The translations under genes were made by a program, and so were the position numbers. Positions 34,201 through 43,739 of a DNA stretch of 64,000 nt are shown piece after piece (positions within the stretch are counted from its first letter, which is position 1; each line of letters begins with the position of its first letter). The stretch lies in assembly GCA_963971285.1 (NCBI GenBank), contig OZ020262.1:7659036-7723035 (forward strand). Reading direction: 5' to 3'. The notes beneath the pieces were generated by a model. It was given only the letters and a program-made list of their open reading frames with translations. It ran no database searches and was not told the DNA's origin. The DNA comes from Astropecten irregularis (lineage: Eukaryota; Echinodermata; Asteroidea; Paxillosida; Astropectinidae).

Positions 34201-37200
34201 GTGCATGAAGTCATTGTTCGTCTGAGCAATGGCGCACAGGGAGCAGGATATTCAAGTAGAATAGGGATGCATCTGCCGTTTCCAAATGAAACATACCTTC
34301 TTAGTGACAACGGATATGCAAATCGCTACCCTATTATGACCAAATTCAGAGCAAACCAAATACAACAGGTTCTCAACAATGATGACCGCATCGCCATGCG
34401 TATCTTCAACGAGGAACACGCCAGATATAGAATTTACGTCGAGCATGTCATGGCATACTTCAAATCATATAGCGCTGTGAAGGATGTGTACCGACACCCA
34501 CGTTGGATGTTGCCTATTGTAACAGAATTGTGTGCCTTTTTGGCACAAAGACACATCACTTTGTCTGAGGAAATTCATTAAATGAAGATGAGAATCTGAA
34601 GTGTTTTGAGCTTCTTGTTTGTAATTATTATGACTTTCTTACACATGATAATGTTTATTCTAAGTAACCCAACAACATTAAGAGTAATAAAAAATCTTTA
34701 TAAAACAGTAACAGTTGGAAAAAAGCACTTCTCATTAACGATCTAATAATTATGACATCTTTCAGGTTAACTTAGTCGTTGAGGAATGTTTCCTCATGTT
34801 ATTAGCAACCTTCGACCTAAAATGCAAAATAGCGCCAAATAACAACTTACTTTACTCACAATACAGTTGCTCCCCCGGTTGTAAACTATTTGGACCAAGT
34901 TTTCATTAATCTACACAAACTAAACTAAAGGTACTGTTTTGGAAGTATCGCAACTTCGGCTATAGTTAGAAGGAACGGCTAAATTTCAAAGGATTTAAAA
35001 GTGGCCGCTTGGAGAATCTGTATTTGTGGCCGTACATTGTACATGTATATGAATTCTTTTTTTAAGCCGTAAAATTATTTTATTCTTTCACTCTTTTCAA
35101 ATGCAGCGACCTCAAATGTCGATGCGTATTAATAGATGCGACGGCTTTCCCTGTCCGTCCTTTATTACTGAACCGTCGATGCTCATTGATATTTAGATGC
35201 GACGGTTCTCCTCGTGGTTCCTTTATCAGTGAACCGCCGATGCTCATTGATATTTAGATACGACGGTTCTCCTCGTGGGTCCTTTATCAGTGAACCGTCG
35301 ATGCTCATTGATATTTAGATGCGACGGTTCTCCTCGTCGTTCCTTTATCAGTGAACCGTCGATGCTCATTGATATTAAGATGCGACGGTTCTCCTCGTGG
35401 TTCCTTTTTTCAGTGAACCGTCGATGCTCATTGATATTTAGATGCGACGGTTCTCCTCGTGGTTCCTTTATCAGTGAGCAGTCGATGCTCATTGATATTT
35501 AGATGCGACGGTTCTCCTCGTGGCTCCTTTATCAGTGAGCAGTCGATGCTCATTGATATTTAGATGCGACGGTTCTCCTCGTGGTTCCTTTATCAGTGAG
35601 CAGTCGATGCTCATTGATATTTAGATGCGACGGTTCTCCTCGTGGTTCCTTTTTTCAGTGAACCGTCGATGCTCATTGATATTTAGATGCGACGGTTCTC
35701 CTCGTGGCTCCTTTATCAGTGAGCAGTCGATGCTCATTGATATTTAGATGCGACGGTTCTCCTCGTGGTTCCTTTATCAGTGAGCAGTCGATGCTCATTG
35801 ATATTTAGATGCGACGGTTCTCCTCGTGGTTCCTTTATCAGTGAGCAGTCGATGCTCATTGATATTTAGATGCGACGGTTCTCCTCGTGGCTCCTTTATC
35901 AGTGAACCGTCGATGCTCATTGATTTTTAGATGCGACGGTTCTCCTCGTGGTTCCTTTATCAGTGAGCAGTCGATGCTAATTGATATTTAGATGCGACGT
36001 TTCTCCTCGTGGTTCCTTTATCAGTGAACCATCGATGCTCATTGATATATAGATGCGACGGTTCTCCTCGTGGTTCTTTTATCAGTGAACCGTCGATGAT
36101 CATTGGTATTTAGGTGCAACCGTATAATCCTTTTAAATGCAAATAATGTTCGATGCTAATTGATATTGGACGCCCGTTTTCCCCACCTGGCTTTTAATCA
36201 GTGTGCATTTATGTGACGTACATGTATTAGATCTAATAAAAAGAAAGATTTGGAAAGTTACTAAATTGATGTCAATGTTTGTCTTTATTTTCAAATTGTC
36301 AATTTTACAGACTAAATAATAGTGCTTACCCGATATGAAGAGCTTTTTTTTCATATAACATACACATAAAATGTAGAATTAAAAAATTTGTTTGCAAAGT
36401 TGCCCCTGTTTGTTTATTATTATATAAATAAATAAATACATATACGGCTATTATGACCGTAAGATATACATGAGGTGTTGCAACGGGGGAGGGGGCATGA
36501 TAAGAGGAATGACATTTTTAAATCGGCAGAAAATTAGAACGCCGTATTATGGGGAAATGTAGCCCAGGACGCAAAACCTGAATACGCTATTGTCATTGTT
36601 ATGTTGCCCATTCCTTTGACCCAAGTGCAGACTGTGTGGCAGATCTACCGTACTTGAATGAACTGCATTTGCTGGATGTTTTCCGACATTGAAAAAATGA
36701 AACACGACTTAGCAGTTATTCGATAATGAAGTAACAATAGTGTAAATGCCAACAGGCCTGAAAGTTGTAGCTTGACTCCACGCCCGTAGGAAGCTGTGGA
36801 ATGCTTCTCTGCGCGCCTATTAGCAATGCATGGACAAAGGGATTTGAGTCTCACGTTCACTGAATATGTATATATGCCTAATCGTTGCCTAATCCGTCAA
36901 GCACTAGCATTTGATTGGACTGGTACACGACTTACTGGTTCTATTGTTGTTGGTTGCATACGATTGGACAGCGCTCGTCGTACTTATCTGCACGGGTTCC
37001 AAACGGTTCAAAACGAAAGAACACTAGTGAGACGACAACGGTTGCTGTTGTTGCAATTCCTAAAACGCCACTGTGCCTGGCAAAACCGTAGATGCAGCCA
37101 TACTTGCATGCGTTATTTCAAAAATAATAATTTGTTATCATACAAACTTTACACTTTCTGAGTTTTCTTCTTCATTTTTTGTCCCCTTCTTCAAGTCTGC

Positions 37201-40006
37201 ATGGGGTCATAACAGCAAGGACGACAAAACAACCGTGCAGGCCACCTGGACTGCACCAGCACAAGACGAGGGAGACCTGGTCTTCAAGTAAGCAGTTATG
37301 AATACTATGGTATAATGCAAAACATAATTATGATAGCTTTACACGAGTGTGATACAGTGTATAAAAGAGGTATAAACGGGCGAGTTTGACTTGGAATAGG
37401 TTTAGCAGAGTGTACATTCCTGTTTACCATTTTCGATTACATTCAATGTAACATATTGGCCAGGTCAGGGTAACACTTAACTTTGGACCCCTGTGGACTC
37501 TTATCAACATTTGGCTAATGTTACATAAATGTTGCTGAGATGTTGTTGAAACAATGAGCGAGAATGAGCATTTCGATGGCTAATTTTCCAATTTAGAACC
37601 AATATCTTGCACTGCAGCTTTCCTTGGAATATTGTTTTCCCGTGACATCTCAGAGAATAGAACACGATTATACCCATAACTCGATCAGCCAATTTATCAT
37701 TGTCTTTAGACCACTCCATGGTAGCTGCCATTTTTTCCAAATCACATGATTACACAGGGCCTACTCCTGATTCGTTAATGTGGGCAAAATGTCGTGAAAT
37801 AAATGCATTTCCATTCTTTCATCAACATCTGAGCGACAGTTGGGCAACATGTTACCCAACTAGCTTTGCTCTGTGTACACAAATGACAACATTTTCAGCA
37901 ACAATCTACCTGGTCAACATGTTACCGAGAATGTTGCTGAAAAAACAGTGTACACTCTTGCTCTGCTACATTTAGGGACCGGATAGGACTCAGAAAGTCC
38001 TATAATAATAATTGAATAATCCAAGAAAGCACATGAAGTTTCTGAAGAGTCTATCTTTAGTGTTAAATTATTGTCTGCTTAACTACAGAACAACAATCGT
38101 GCTCGGTGTTCCAGACAGTTCGTACTTCTACCCTGACGTCAAATCCAAGACACTCTCATTTGCTGGTAAGTTATCCATGATTTATTTGGTCGATGCTTCT
38201 TGTAGGACAAAATGTACCAATATTAGGAATGCCTTTCATCGATCCCGATCAGATAAATGCATTTTTTAAATGGTTTACGTCAGCCGCTGAAGAATTATGT
38301 AAGCCAGATGTGTAATCGGGTACGAATAAGTAATGTTTTTAAAATGCATCCGAATGTTTTTTAACAGAGCCCCCACTTATTATGTGGCGGTCGCCCCTTT
38401 AATAATAGGTGCGTTCGTCTAGTTTCCATGGGGCAGCCTGACATAGGAATGGACGTGTATACTACGCAGAACAAGCGAGAGGATGAGGGCCAGGTTGACT
38501 GTTGTCGACTCGTGGGAGTTAAACGAACGCATCCATTGTGAAGTACTTCAGAAAAATGATGTCGGCGCTGGTGGCACTCAATAATAAACGGTATACAAAC
38601 AAAAGAGGGCGCTAACACTTCTATACCCATGCCGTGGCTTCAAATTCATTTTGCTGAAATGGATCTTTCCTTCTGCCAGAGACTGTCATTCTGTAATAAA
38701 TGTGCATTTATCTTTATCACCAGCTTCGCCAACCAACGAACCAAAACCCACATCAGGCGGTGAGTAGAATATAATAATAATAATAATAATAATAATAACT
38801 GGATTTATAGAGCGCCAAATTGCCAAAGGATACATGGCGCTGAAAATGCTGAAGAAAGAAAGAACAACAAAAAGAAACAAGAGAAGACAACTAGGACGTA
38901 CGACCAGCTACCGTGTCTGGAAAAAGATGAGTCTTAAGAGCCGTCTTGAAGGATGTCACATCGGATATGTGACGGATATAACAGTTACTAACCTTTTTAA
39001 TTAATCAATTGTTTAACTAAATTCAACTAATTCCTTTACTTGTTTTCGAAGTTAAAGGTTTAAGGGCATAACTGTTTTATTCATAAAGGAGGCCGATTCT
39101 TGTTCACATAGGTGTCGATTTCCTTTCGTGATTCGGGAGGACGGTTGGTGATTTGGTGTCTTATGCGAGGGAGGCTGTGGGAGCTGGGGGGGGGGATATC
39201 CCCTCCCAAACTGGGACTTTTTGATACAAACAGACTTGAAAGGTCACATTTTAGATCATTTAAGAATTCATGATATTCAGAAGAATTAAACATACACCCA
39301 TGTAGTATAAATTCATTGCGAAGACACACAAAACAAGGATCATGCAATATACAATAAACTTGAATGACATATAACCTCGAAATATTGGGGGTGGGGGGTG
39401 GGGTGGGAGGATGGGGGTTGATAATACACCCCCACCTCAAATATTTTTTTTTGGGGGGGATATATCCCCCAATCCTCCCGGGATCGACACCCATGCCTGT
39501 GCAGTAATACCTACTACACAGTCAATACTGTCCGGCCGTGTGGCTAGATTCCCTGCGAGTGCGGGCGGATTAGAAAATTACAAATTTCACATAAATCCTT
39601 GCCAGGAGTATTCGCTCTATGAGAGAACCTACTTGTAGGACTCGCCCAGTAGGACATCCACATGACAAGTGGTTTAGTCAGATGGACGGGATTGAAGTGA
39701 TGGGTCGCGTGACTGCCTGGGGATGTCCATCAGAAGACCGAAGGACTACCGGTACCGCTCGCGATTGATCGAATACCGACTGCATCTTCTTATTTAAACC
39801 CCTCAAATTCTACGATGTGACCACTAATTTTTTTCTGAAAAACGGGTATAATCTTCGGCCCAAAGTAACATGATGACTAACAAATGTTTCACATATCTTT
39901 TTACCTTTCTTACTATTGATCTTTCGCAGGGTCCCGCAAGATGATTTCTGCTAGTGTTGTCATTCTTGCCGTGATGGCGTCTCTACTCACACCATACCTG
40001 GAATAG
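28084..40006 (+). CDS. Reeler-domain secreted protein with GPI-type tail, six exons (214 aa)
   Basis: Six exons join in frame with GT..AG borders throughout: 28084-28294, 32066-32217, 37196-37287, 38089-38165, 38724-38759, 39930-40006 (645 nt with stop). Residues 1-19 are a signal peptide. Residues about 20-177 form a Reeler domain: G-C32-TDM-P, PYTI, EYTAGGTLTVTI, FRGFFMQAR, VGTF, QLTC116, TVQATWTAP, GDLVF. Only two cysteines follow the signal peptide (C32, C116), likely a disulphide. An NGS sequon is at 42. Residues 178-193 are a Pro/Ser/Gly linker and 194-213 a hydrophobic tail, as in GPI-anchored proteins. Related Reeler proteins include insect defence proteins and the N-terminus of reelin. 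A surface or immune role is plausible but unproven. Confidence 0.8.
28471..28820. repeat. MITE family F in Reeler intron 1
   Basis: It contains CGGATATATGAGTCACGAGA, GATCTTACTCCGAGATCAAA and CATTTCAGGTGGAA, and ends GCGCTGAACCT before TTAA (28821-28824). Confidence 0.65.
29464..29582. repeat. Short MITE with GGTTGCGTTCGTTTAGC end, copy 1
   Basis: GGTTGCGTTCGTTTAGC at the left and GCTAAACGATCGCAC at the right. The interior GCTGCCCCGTGGAA matches 38407-38535 in reverse. Confidence 0.55.
29672..29816 (+). repeat. Inverted-pair repeat, left member (GACCTTCGT family)
   Basis: It contains GTCTTGGTTCCAAGACCTTC, GTTGTTGCTTTC, CGCGCGGCGGATATGGGAGA and TTTGGACCGTCACGAAGGTC. All are found inverted at 31612-31765. 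Confidence 0.6.
30290..30600. repeat. Minisatellite, unit near GAAATGATTTCGTATCGTT
   Basis: About 19-bp units, with several tandem and scattered variants (TATCGTTGAAATGATTTCG, ACCGTTGAAATTATTTCG, ATTGAAATGATTCCG). Non-coding. Confidence 0.65.
30678..30746. repeat. 16-bp tandem repeat, about four units
   Basis: Units GTTGGTTGGCGTACAA, GTTGGTCGGCGTACGA, GTTGGTCGGCATACGA, then a partial GTCGGCCGGCGTA. Confidence 0.7.
31612..31765 (-). repeat. Inverted-pair repeat, right member
   Basis: Reverse-oriented copy of 29672-29816. It also folds on itself: GACAGAATTCTCCCATACCC and GGGTATGGGAGAATTCTGTC are perfect complements around GGGCGCCC. Confidence 0.6.
32066..32217 (+). CDS. Reeler gene exon 2: domain core
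   Basis: The acceptor is TTTTCCTGTATTGCAG. The joined codon is GTG. The exon encodes TITADSGNMFRGFFMQARR through LTCNNVDK and ends GACAAG|GTACAT in phase 0. FRGFFMQAR and VGTF are the most Reeler-like parts. Confidence 0.8.
32448..32628 (+). repeat. tRNA-derived SINE, copy 3 (Reeler intron 2)
   Basis: The tRNA-like body at 32524-32599 has A box TGGCTAAGTTGGTAGAGC and a perfect B box GGTTCGAATCC. An extra TATACGG-type insertion in the anticodon arm would stop it folding as a normal tRNA. Confidence 0.75.
32785..32975 (+). repeat. 190-bp near-identical duplicate, copy 1
   Basis: Starts ACTCTAAGCATTTATTTCAA and ends CACACCACT..AACAGCCA. It matches 33399-33588 with only about one to three differences seen. 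It contains AATAAA at about 32869. Confidence 0.75.
33225..33705. repeat. MITE family E/F, interior replaced by the 190-bp duplicate
   Basis: It starts AGGGCATGTACAACGTTGG after TTAA (33221-33224) and ends CGCTGTACACGCCCT before CTAA. The middle (33399-33588) is the second copy of the 190-bp sequence, sitting where other copies carry the AAGATCAAAA region. Confidence 0.65.
33706..34176 (+). other. Reeler intron 2 sequence, no gene seen
   Basis: No coding signal. It includes a TATTTAAATA motif near 33990 and several CCAAT/ATTGG-type motifs (33910, 33960, 34060), a promoter-like but unproven combination ahead of the transposase fragment. Confidence 0.25.
34177..34581 (+). pseudogene. PIF/Harbinger transposase C-terminal fragment
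   Basis: A 134-codon open frame with no ATG at its 5' limit (it opens after TAG 34171-34173 at a GTG). It reads TYLLSDNGYANRYPIMTKF, where the D at 44 fits the second catalytic Asp, then N78..H81..R..(I)YVEH with E89 as the expected catalytic Glu, in the NxxHxxxRxxVE pattern of HARBI1-like enzymes, and ends at TAA. The N-terminal and first-Asp parts are absent. It lies in Reeler intron 2 in the same orientation. The reading frame has no internal break, so recent decay or exon capture are both possible. Confidence 0.6.
35104..36121. repeat. 61-bp satellite, about 16-17 tandem units (Reeler intron 2)
   Basis: The unit runs GTGAACCGTCGATGCTCATT, GATATTTAGATGCGACGGTT, CTCCTCGTGGTTCCTTTATCA. Central units are more than 95% alike by eye and the outer units decay. 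Each standard unit carries GAACCGTCG and CGACGGTTC, a 9-bp inverted pair able to form a hairpin. Variant units (GAGCAGTCG, GGCTCC, TTTTTTCAG) recur in a pattern. 61 is not a multiple of three, so reading frames across it are accidental. Confidence 0.9.
36122..37195 (+). other. End of Reeler intron 2, no gene seen
   Basis: A long frame at 36796-37161 has no recognised domain and runs to just before exon 3. The rest is AT-rich. Confidence 0.35.
37196..37287 (+). CDS. Reeler gene exon 3: TWTAP segment
   Basis: The acceptor follows a pyrimidine tract ending CTTCAAG. It encodes SAWGHNSKDDKTTVQATWTA through GDLVF and ends TTCAA|GTAAGC in phase 2. W.AP..G.V.F is a Reeler signature. Confidence 0.8.
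38089..38165 (+). CDS. Reeler gene exon 4: end of domain
   Basis: The acceptor is CTTAACTACAG. It encodes TTIVLGVPDSSYFYPDVKSK and TLSFA, and ends GCTG|GTAAGT in phase 1. Confidence 0.75.
38407..38535. repeat. Short MITE with GGTGCGTTCG end, copy 2 (Reeler intron 4)
   Basis: GGTGCGTTCGTCTAG at the left and TTAAACGAACGCATCC at the right. It shares TTCCATGGGGCAGCCTGAC with the first copy. Confidence 0.55.
38724..38759 (+). CDS. Reeler gene exon 5: 36-nt symmetric linker exon
   Basis: A micro-exon between TATCACCAG and GTGAGT. It encodes ASPTNEPKPTSG, a Pro/Thr/Ser linker. Both ends are phase 1 and the length is a multiple of three, so skipping it would keep the frame and give a 202-aa form. 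A LINE-type ATT tail starts about 10 bp after its donor. Confidence 0.65.
38770..38965 (-). repeat. 3' end of a LINE with (ATT)n tail, in Reeler intron 5
   Basis: On the minus strand, CTTCAAGACGGCTCTTAAGA encodes TFKTALKTHLF-like sequence, the ending of the retrotransposon protein seen at 42967. A 3' UTR with GGCGCTCTATAAATCCAG and about nine ATT units follow. Strongly 5'-truncated. Confidence 0.65.
39111..39491. repeat. MITE with GGTGTCGAT ends, copy 2 (Reeler intron 5)
   Basis: Opposite orientation to 25861-26193: GGTGTCGATTTCCTTTCGTG at the left, GGGATCGACACC at the right, with G runs near 39186 and 39390. Confidence 0.65.
39930..40006 (+). CDS. Reeler gene exon 6: hydrophobic C-terminal tail
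   Basis: The acceptor is TTGATCTTTCGCAG. It encodes SRKMISASVVILAVMASLL then TPYLE and TAG at 40004-40006. A G-G-S step just upstream suits a GPI attachment site. AATAAA at 40767-40772 and 40819-40824 are possible poly(A) signals. Confidence 0.7.
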
Positions 40007-40129
40007 ATTCAGGTGAAGGACCACACATGCAGCAGCTTGCATGGCAGAAGAAGAGACTCGAGAATCGGATACAAAACAAGTTTAGAACGATTGAAAGATT
40101 GATTTAAAGTGTCAACATAAAATTTAATC

Positions 40130-40470
40130 GCTAAGGTTGAATTCGGGCGATTCCATAGAGATACATAATAATAAACTAGAGGGCGGACAATTACAAACAA
40201 TACTCCCCTGTACTGTAGCGCTGTGATCGCATGGGCCTGTGCTGCCATTACTATTCAAGGCACGAATACGCATGCGTACCAGGGAAGGATATGCTGACGG
40301 AGCACTAGTCTTGCGTAAACTACAGTACAAAGGCCTACGCCGTACGTACACATCAAAGATATTAAAGCGCCTGCGCAGTGCCCATTTCAGTAATGGCGGA
40401 TCGATCCCCATGTTGTCACAGAAATGACGCCGAGCCCGCCCTCTAGTTTTTTAGTATCTATCTCTATGGG
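40130..40470. other. Sequence after the Reeler gene
   Basis: No coding signal. CATGCGTACC..GTACGTACAC and GCCCGCCCTCTAGTTTTTTA recur loosely elsewhere (compare 20466-20490). Probably repeat debris within or after the Reeler 3' UTR. Confidence 0.3.
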
Positions 40471-40471
40471 C

Positions 40472-40636
40472 GATTCGCGCCACCATGAGTTTGCAGCGCG
40501 TTGGCTTATCACATTGCAAGGAAATTATTTTGTGGACTACGCATGTTGAAAACAGTAATGCGCAGGAATATCTACGCAATTTATTTTTCTGAATAGTGAT
40601 TTGCCAACGCGCTGCAAACTCACTGTGGCGCATTAT
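40472..40636. repeat. Short MITE with GCGCCACCATGAGTTTGCAG end
   Basis: ATTCGCGCCACCATGAGTTT with GCAGCGCGTTGGC at the left is inverted at the right (GCCAACGCGCTGC with AAACTCACTGTGGCGCATTA). About 165 bp. Confidence 0.65.
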
Positions 40637-40639
40637 TTC

Positions 40640-41794
40640 TATTTGCCTGTATTCAGCAGTGTAAGCAAATTAGAAATGTCTGTTCTGCCCGTAAATCCCT
40701 TGTGCTTTTCCCTATTATTAGTCTTGTGGTGTACAGGCAAGGGCATTGATAGATGTATAATACAAAAATAAATAATCCAATTTGCGGATGCGAACATTTT
40801 TATACCCTCAATTATTGAAATAAAATTTTCTTACTAGTCGTTGAGTTTAGTTGTTTAATTATAACAAAGTGCTGTGTGCTTCAACTGTACAGGAGAACAT
40901 TAATTTTAGCTCTAATGTTGGCTCTTTTTTTTATTTAAGTAGAAGGATGCTTCTTTAAAACTGATAGTTACTCCGTTTAAGAAAGGGGGCAGTTTCGGGT
41001 GTTTTGTTTTATTACTATTCGGCAAAATTAGCAATCTCATCATTCTGTTGACATACCAGCAAGGTAAGGTTTGGAAAGGTCCAAATGATAATATTCAGCA
41101 TTTTACAAACTTGTTAAACTCCTGGATATGGTAACTTTAACTGTGAAGTTGAGAGTTTTTTTGTGCAGCCACAGTAATAAGTTTATACTGGTCAATATTG
41201 GTTCCTCACTCGATTTCAACTTTTGTCATTTGCAATATCTGCTAAATTTTAAGAGCATTTCCCTTTTGGTTTAGGTTTATTGAACGTCACTTTCTGCACG
41301 TTTTACTAATGTGCTGAAACGAAAACTCTTCAACGACTCATTTATTGAACGTACGTATAATTCATTTGCATATTTTCGTTTTACTTATACTAGCCATTAC
41401 CCTTCGTGGATGAAATTGATCGGAATACTACGAGTAATTTTGAATACAAATGAATACTCTTTTTTAGCGTCTTTCGGCATCTTGCACAATTTTGATCATA
41501 ATAAACACTGCTTCAAACAGCTGTACAAGTATGCCAGTAGCTTTTCAGAGATTTCTGTTTTTTACTTCACCGTCATAAGCATTAATCTAAAGCAAACTAT
41601 TATCTCTAAAATTACAATATTTGGTATATTTAGAATAAAATACCAGCATGAACCTGCCGCAAACTGCTCACAACCCAAATCCTGGCAGCGTCTTACTCAA
41701 AGGCTGAATGATAGGAGGACAAGAACATGCAAGTATTAAAAACAAAGAAACATAAATGGATGAGAGGATAAGAACAAAAAGGGGACAGAGTAAC
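40640..41794. other. Intergenic, no gene seen
   Basis: AT-rich. A 142-codon frame at 41311-41739 has AT-driven composition and no recognisable motif. The end of this stretch (41742-41794) is repeated inverted at about 43676-43730 (ATGGATGAGAGGATAAGAAC). Confidence 0.4.
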
Positions 41795-42024
41795 CTGGGA
41801 CCAGTTTCATAGAGCTGCTTATAAGCACCAAAATCTGCTTAACCACCAAAAACCTTGGTCAATAAAATCAGTTTGCCAGCCAAGGCATCTTTTGAATCTT
41901 ATGCTCCGCAAACAATGGTCAAAACAAGCCATAAGCGGTAAAAATCACATGACAATTTGTTTGGTAATCTTCTTTGATCAAGGAAGACTTTTTTGCTTAA
42001 GCAGTTCTATGAAATTGGCCCCAG
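41795..42024. repeat. MITE family J, copy 1 (CTGGG..TTTCATAGAGCTGCTTA)
   Basis: CTGGGACCAGTTTCATAGAG at the left and CTATGAAATTGGCCCCAG at the right. The interior has GCTTAAGCA-type half-sites. It is inserted in a sequence whose inverted copy near 43676 lacks it. Confidence 0.7.
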
Positions 42025-42542
42025 GGAAACAGGAAACACACATAATAATGTGGGTAAACCATACAGCGGAGAAAGAGGTGGGCTTGCTCCAACTCAGCAG
42101 GGATAAAATATGAATGACAATTATCAGGACAATTCAACTCCATGGCCTCAACATCCAAGAAGGAAATGACGAGCATTATTATTTTGTTTTATCATTTTCA
42201 TTTCTATCAGATCTACTCTTCTATCCTTCCATCCTTCATCATTGCTCATCTACTTCCCCATATTCTTAAGTTTTCTTTGTATACCCAATGAATACCCTTT
42301 CAACCCTGTTCCATAACGCATGCATGTATCAATACCCATGTGTTGTTGTCCACCCTTGATCTTGCTTCCTCCCACACCCCTTTGTCTATTCCCTGATAAC
42401 ACTTGCCCACCTCTATCCTCTCTTTGTGGTTTCCCCACCTTACCATTTCAATTTCAATTTTATTGTCCAATAGGAAAATCATCTTGTCTACATCAGTCCA
42501 ATAAAACAAATAACACCATTTAATGACAAGAGGACACGCTTT
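42025..42542. other. Intergenic, no gene seen
   Basis: Pyrimidine-rich around 42200-42450. No coding or structural signal. Confidence 0.35.
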
Positions 42543-43690
42543 AATAATAATAATAATAATGTACATTTATATAGCGCCAAAGCCATTAAGGTGGGTTAAT
42601 GCTCCCAGGCGCTTTACAGTAAAAATAACAAAGCAGTAAAATATATAAAATAAAAAATATACGATACTACTAAACATAAAAAAAAGAAGTAATTATTACA
42701 ATGACAATATTACAGTAAAAAAAACAGAATATGTTGGTTTGAATAATAAAAAACCTAATTACAGTAAGGAAAAATGTAATACTCTTAACCCCGTATGATA
42801 TTTTGAGAGAAAGATAAAATAGGAGAAAATTAAATACGAATTACGGAATAATTATGCTATTAAAACAAATGGTGCACGACAACCAAGAACAATTAACAAT
42901 TAAAAAGACTAGCATTAAGAGAGAAGTGGCAGTTAAAATACAGAAAAAGATGTGTTGAATAAAAACCTAATTACAGTAAGCTTGACGGAAAAAATGTGTC
43001 TTAAGCCCAGATTTAAAGGTGCTAAGAGAGTTTGCCTCTCTAAGGTTGATGTCAAGCTGGTTCCATAGACTAGGGGCAATTGCCGAGAAAGCTCTGTCCC
43101 AAGCTGAGCACAATCTAGTATGTAGGCCTTGTAATCTGGTTTTATCGGATGATGACCGAGTGGACCTACGTGACATTGAACTAGTGGTACATAGTAATTC
43201 ACACAGATAAAGTAGGGCTAAACCATTCATACATTTATAAACTAACATACACACTTTATACATGATCCTGTATTTCACTGGAAGCCAATGGAGTGTTTTT
43301 AGAATAGGGGTGATGTGATTAAACCTTCGCCAGCCTGTGAGCATTCTAGCAGCACAATTTTGTACACGCTGTAAGGGAGCAAGTGTAGATTGTGGCAAAC
43401 CTGCGAGCAGAGAGTAACAGTAATCAACCCTTGACATTACCAGCATAGTAATAGTCTGTTCAGTTACACGATAATTCAGATATTGCTTAATTTTACTAAT
43501 GTTATGCAAGTGGTAGAAAGCCTTACGTGAAACCTCACGAATGTGAGCTTGCATACTCATATTGCAGTCAAATATAACACCAAGGTTCTTCACTTGTTTA
43601 GAGGATGTGACACTGTGGTCCCCGATTGTTACGTTAAGGGCAGGAACCTTCTTGAGATTGACTGGTGTGACCTGTTTCCCTGGTCACTCT
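42543..43690 (-). mobile_element. 5'-truncated non-LTR retrotransposon (LINE) with (ATT)n tail
   Basis: Minus strand. The coding part runs from about 43681 to the stop near 42967: KQVTPVNLKKVPALNV, then KNLGVIFDCNMSMQAHI, SRVDYCYSLLAGLP, LQRVQNCAARMLTG, HITPILKTLHWLPV, and the ending FKSGLKTHFF. This is the C-terminal part of a LINE reverse transcriptase ORF2 of the CR1/L2/Rex1 kind. The catalytic YADD region is upstream and missing. The 3' UTR includes TTGGCGCTATATAAATGTAC and a tail of six ATT units at 42543-42560. Confidence 0.8.
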
Positions 43691-43739
43691 GTCCCACTTT
43701 TGTTCTTATCCTCTCATCCATTTATTTACATATCTGCTT

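Noticed and set aside
35244..35502. Open frames through the 61-bp array as repeat proteins, or the array as a CRISPR
   Set aside because: The unit is not a multiple of three and the frames exist only by chance. The units are contiguous with no unique spacers, so it is a satellite.
36796..37161. A 121-codon frame just before Reeler exon 3
   Set aside because: No recognisable domain, Arg/Leu-rich, and not in a splice context. It lies in intron 2.
39081..39494. A 137-codon minus-strand frame
   Set aside because: It lies wholly inside the GGTGTCGAT MITE, and the Pro/Gly runs come from its G and C tracts.
41311..41739. A 142-codon plus-strand frame
   Set aside because: AT-driven Phe/Ile/Tyr/Asn composition, no motif, and it ends in a repeated segment.
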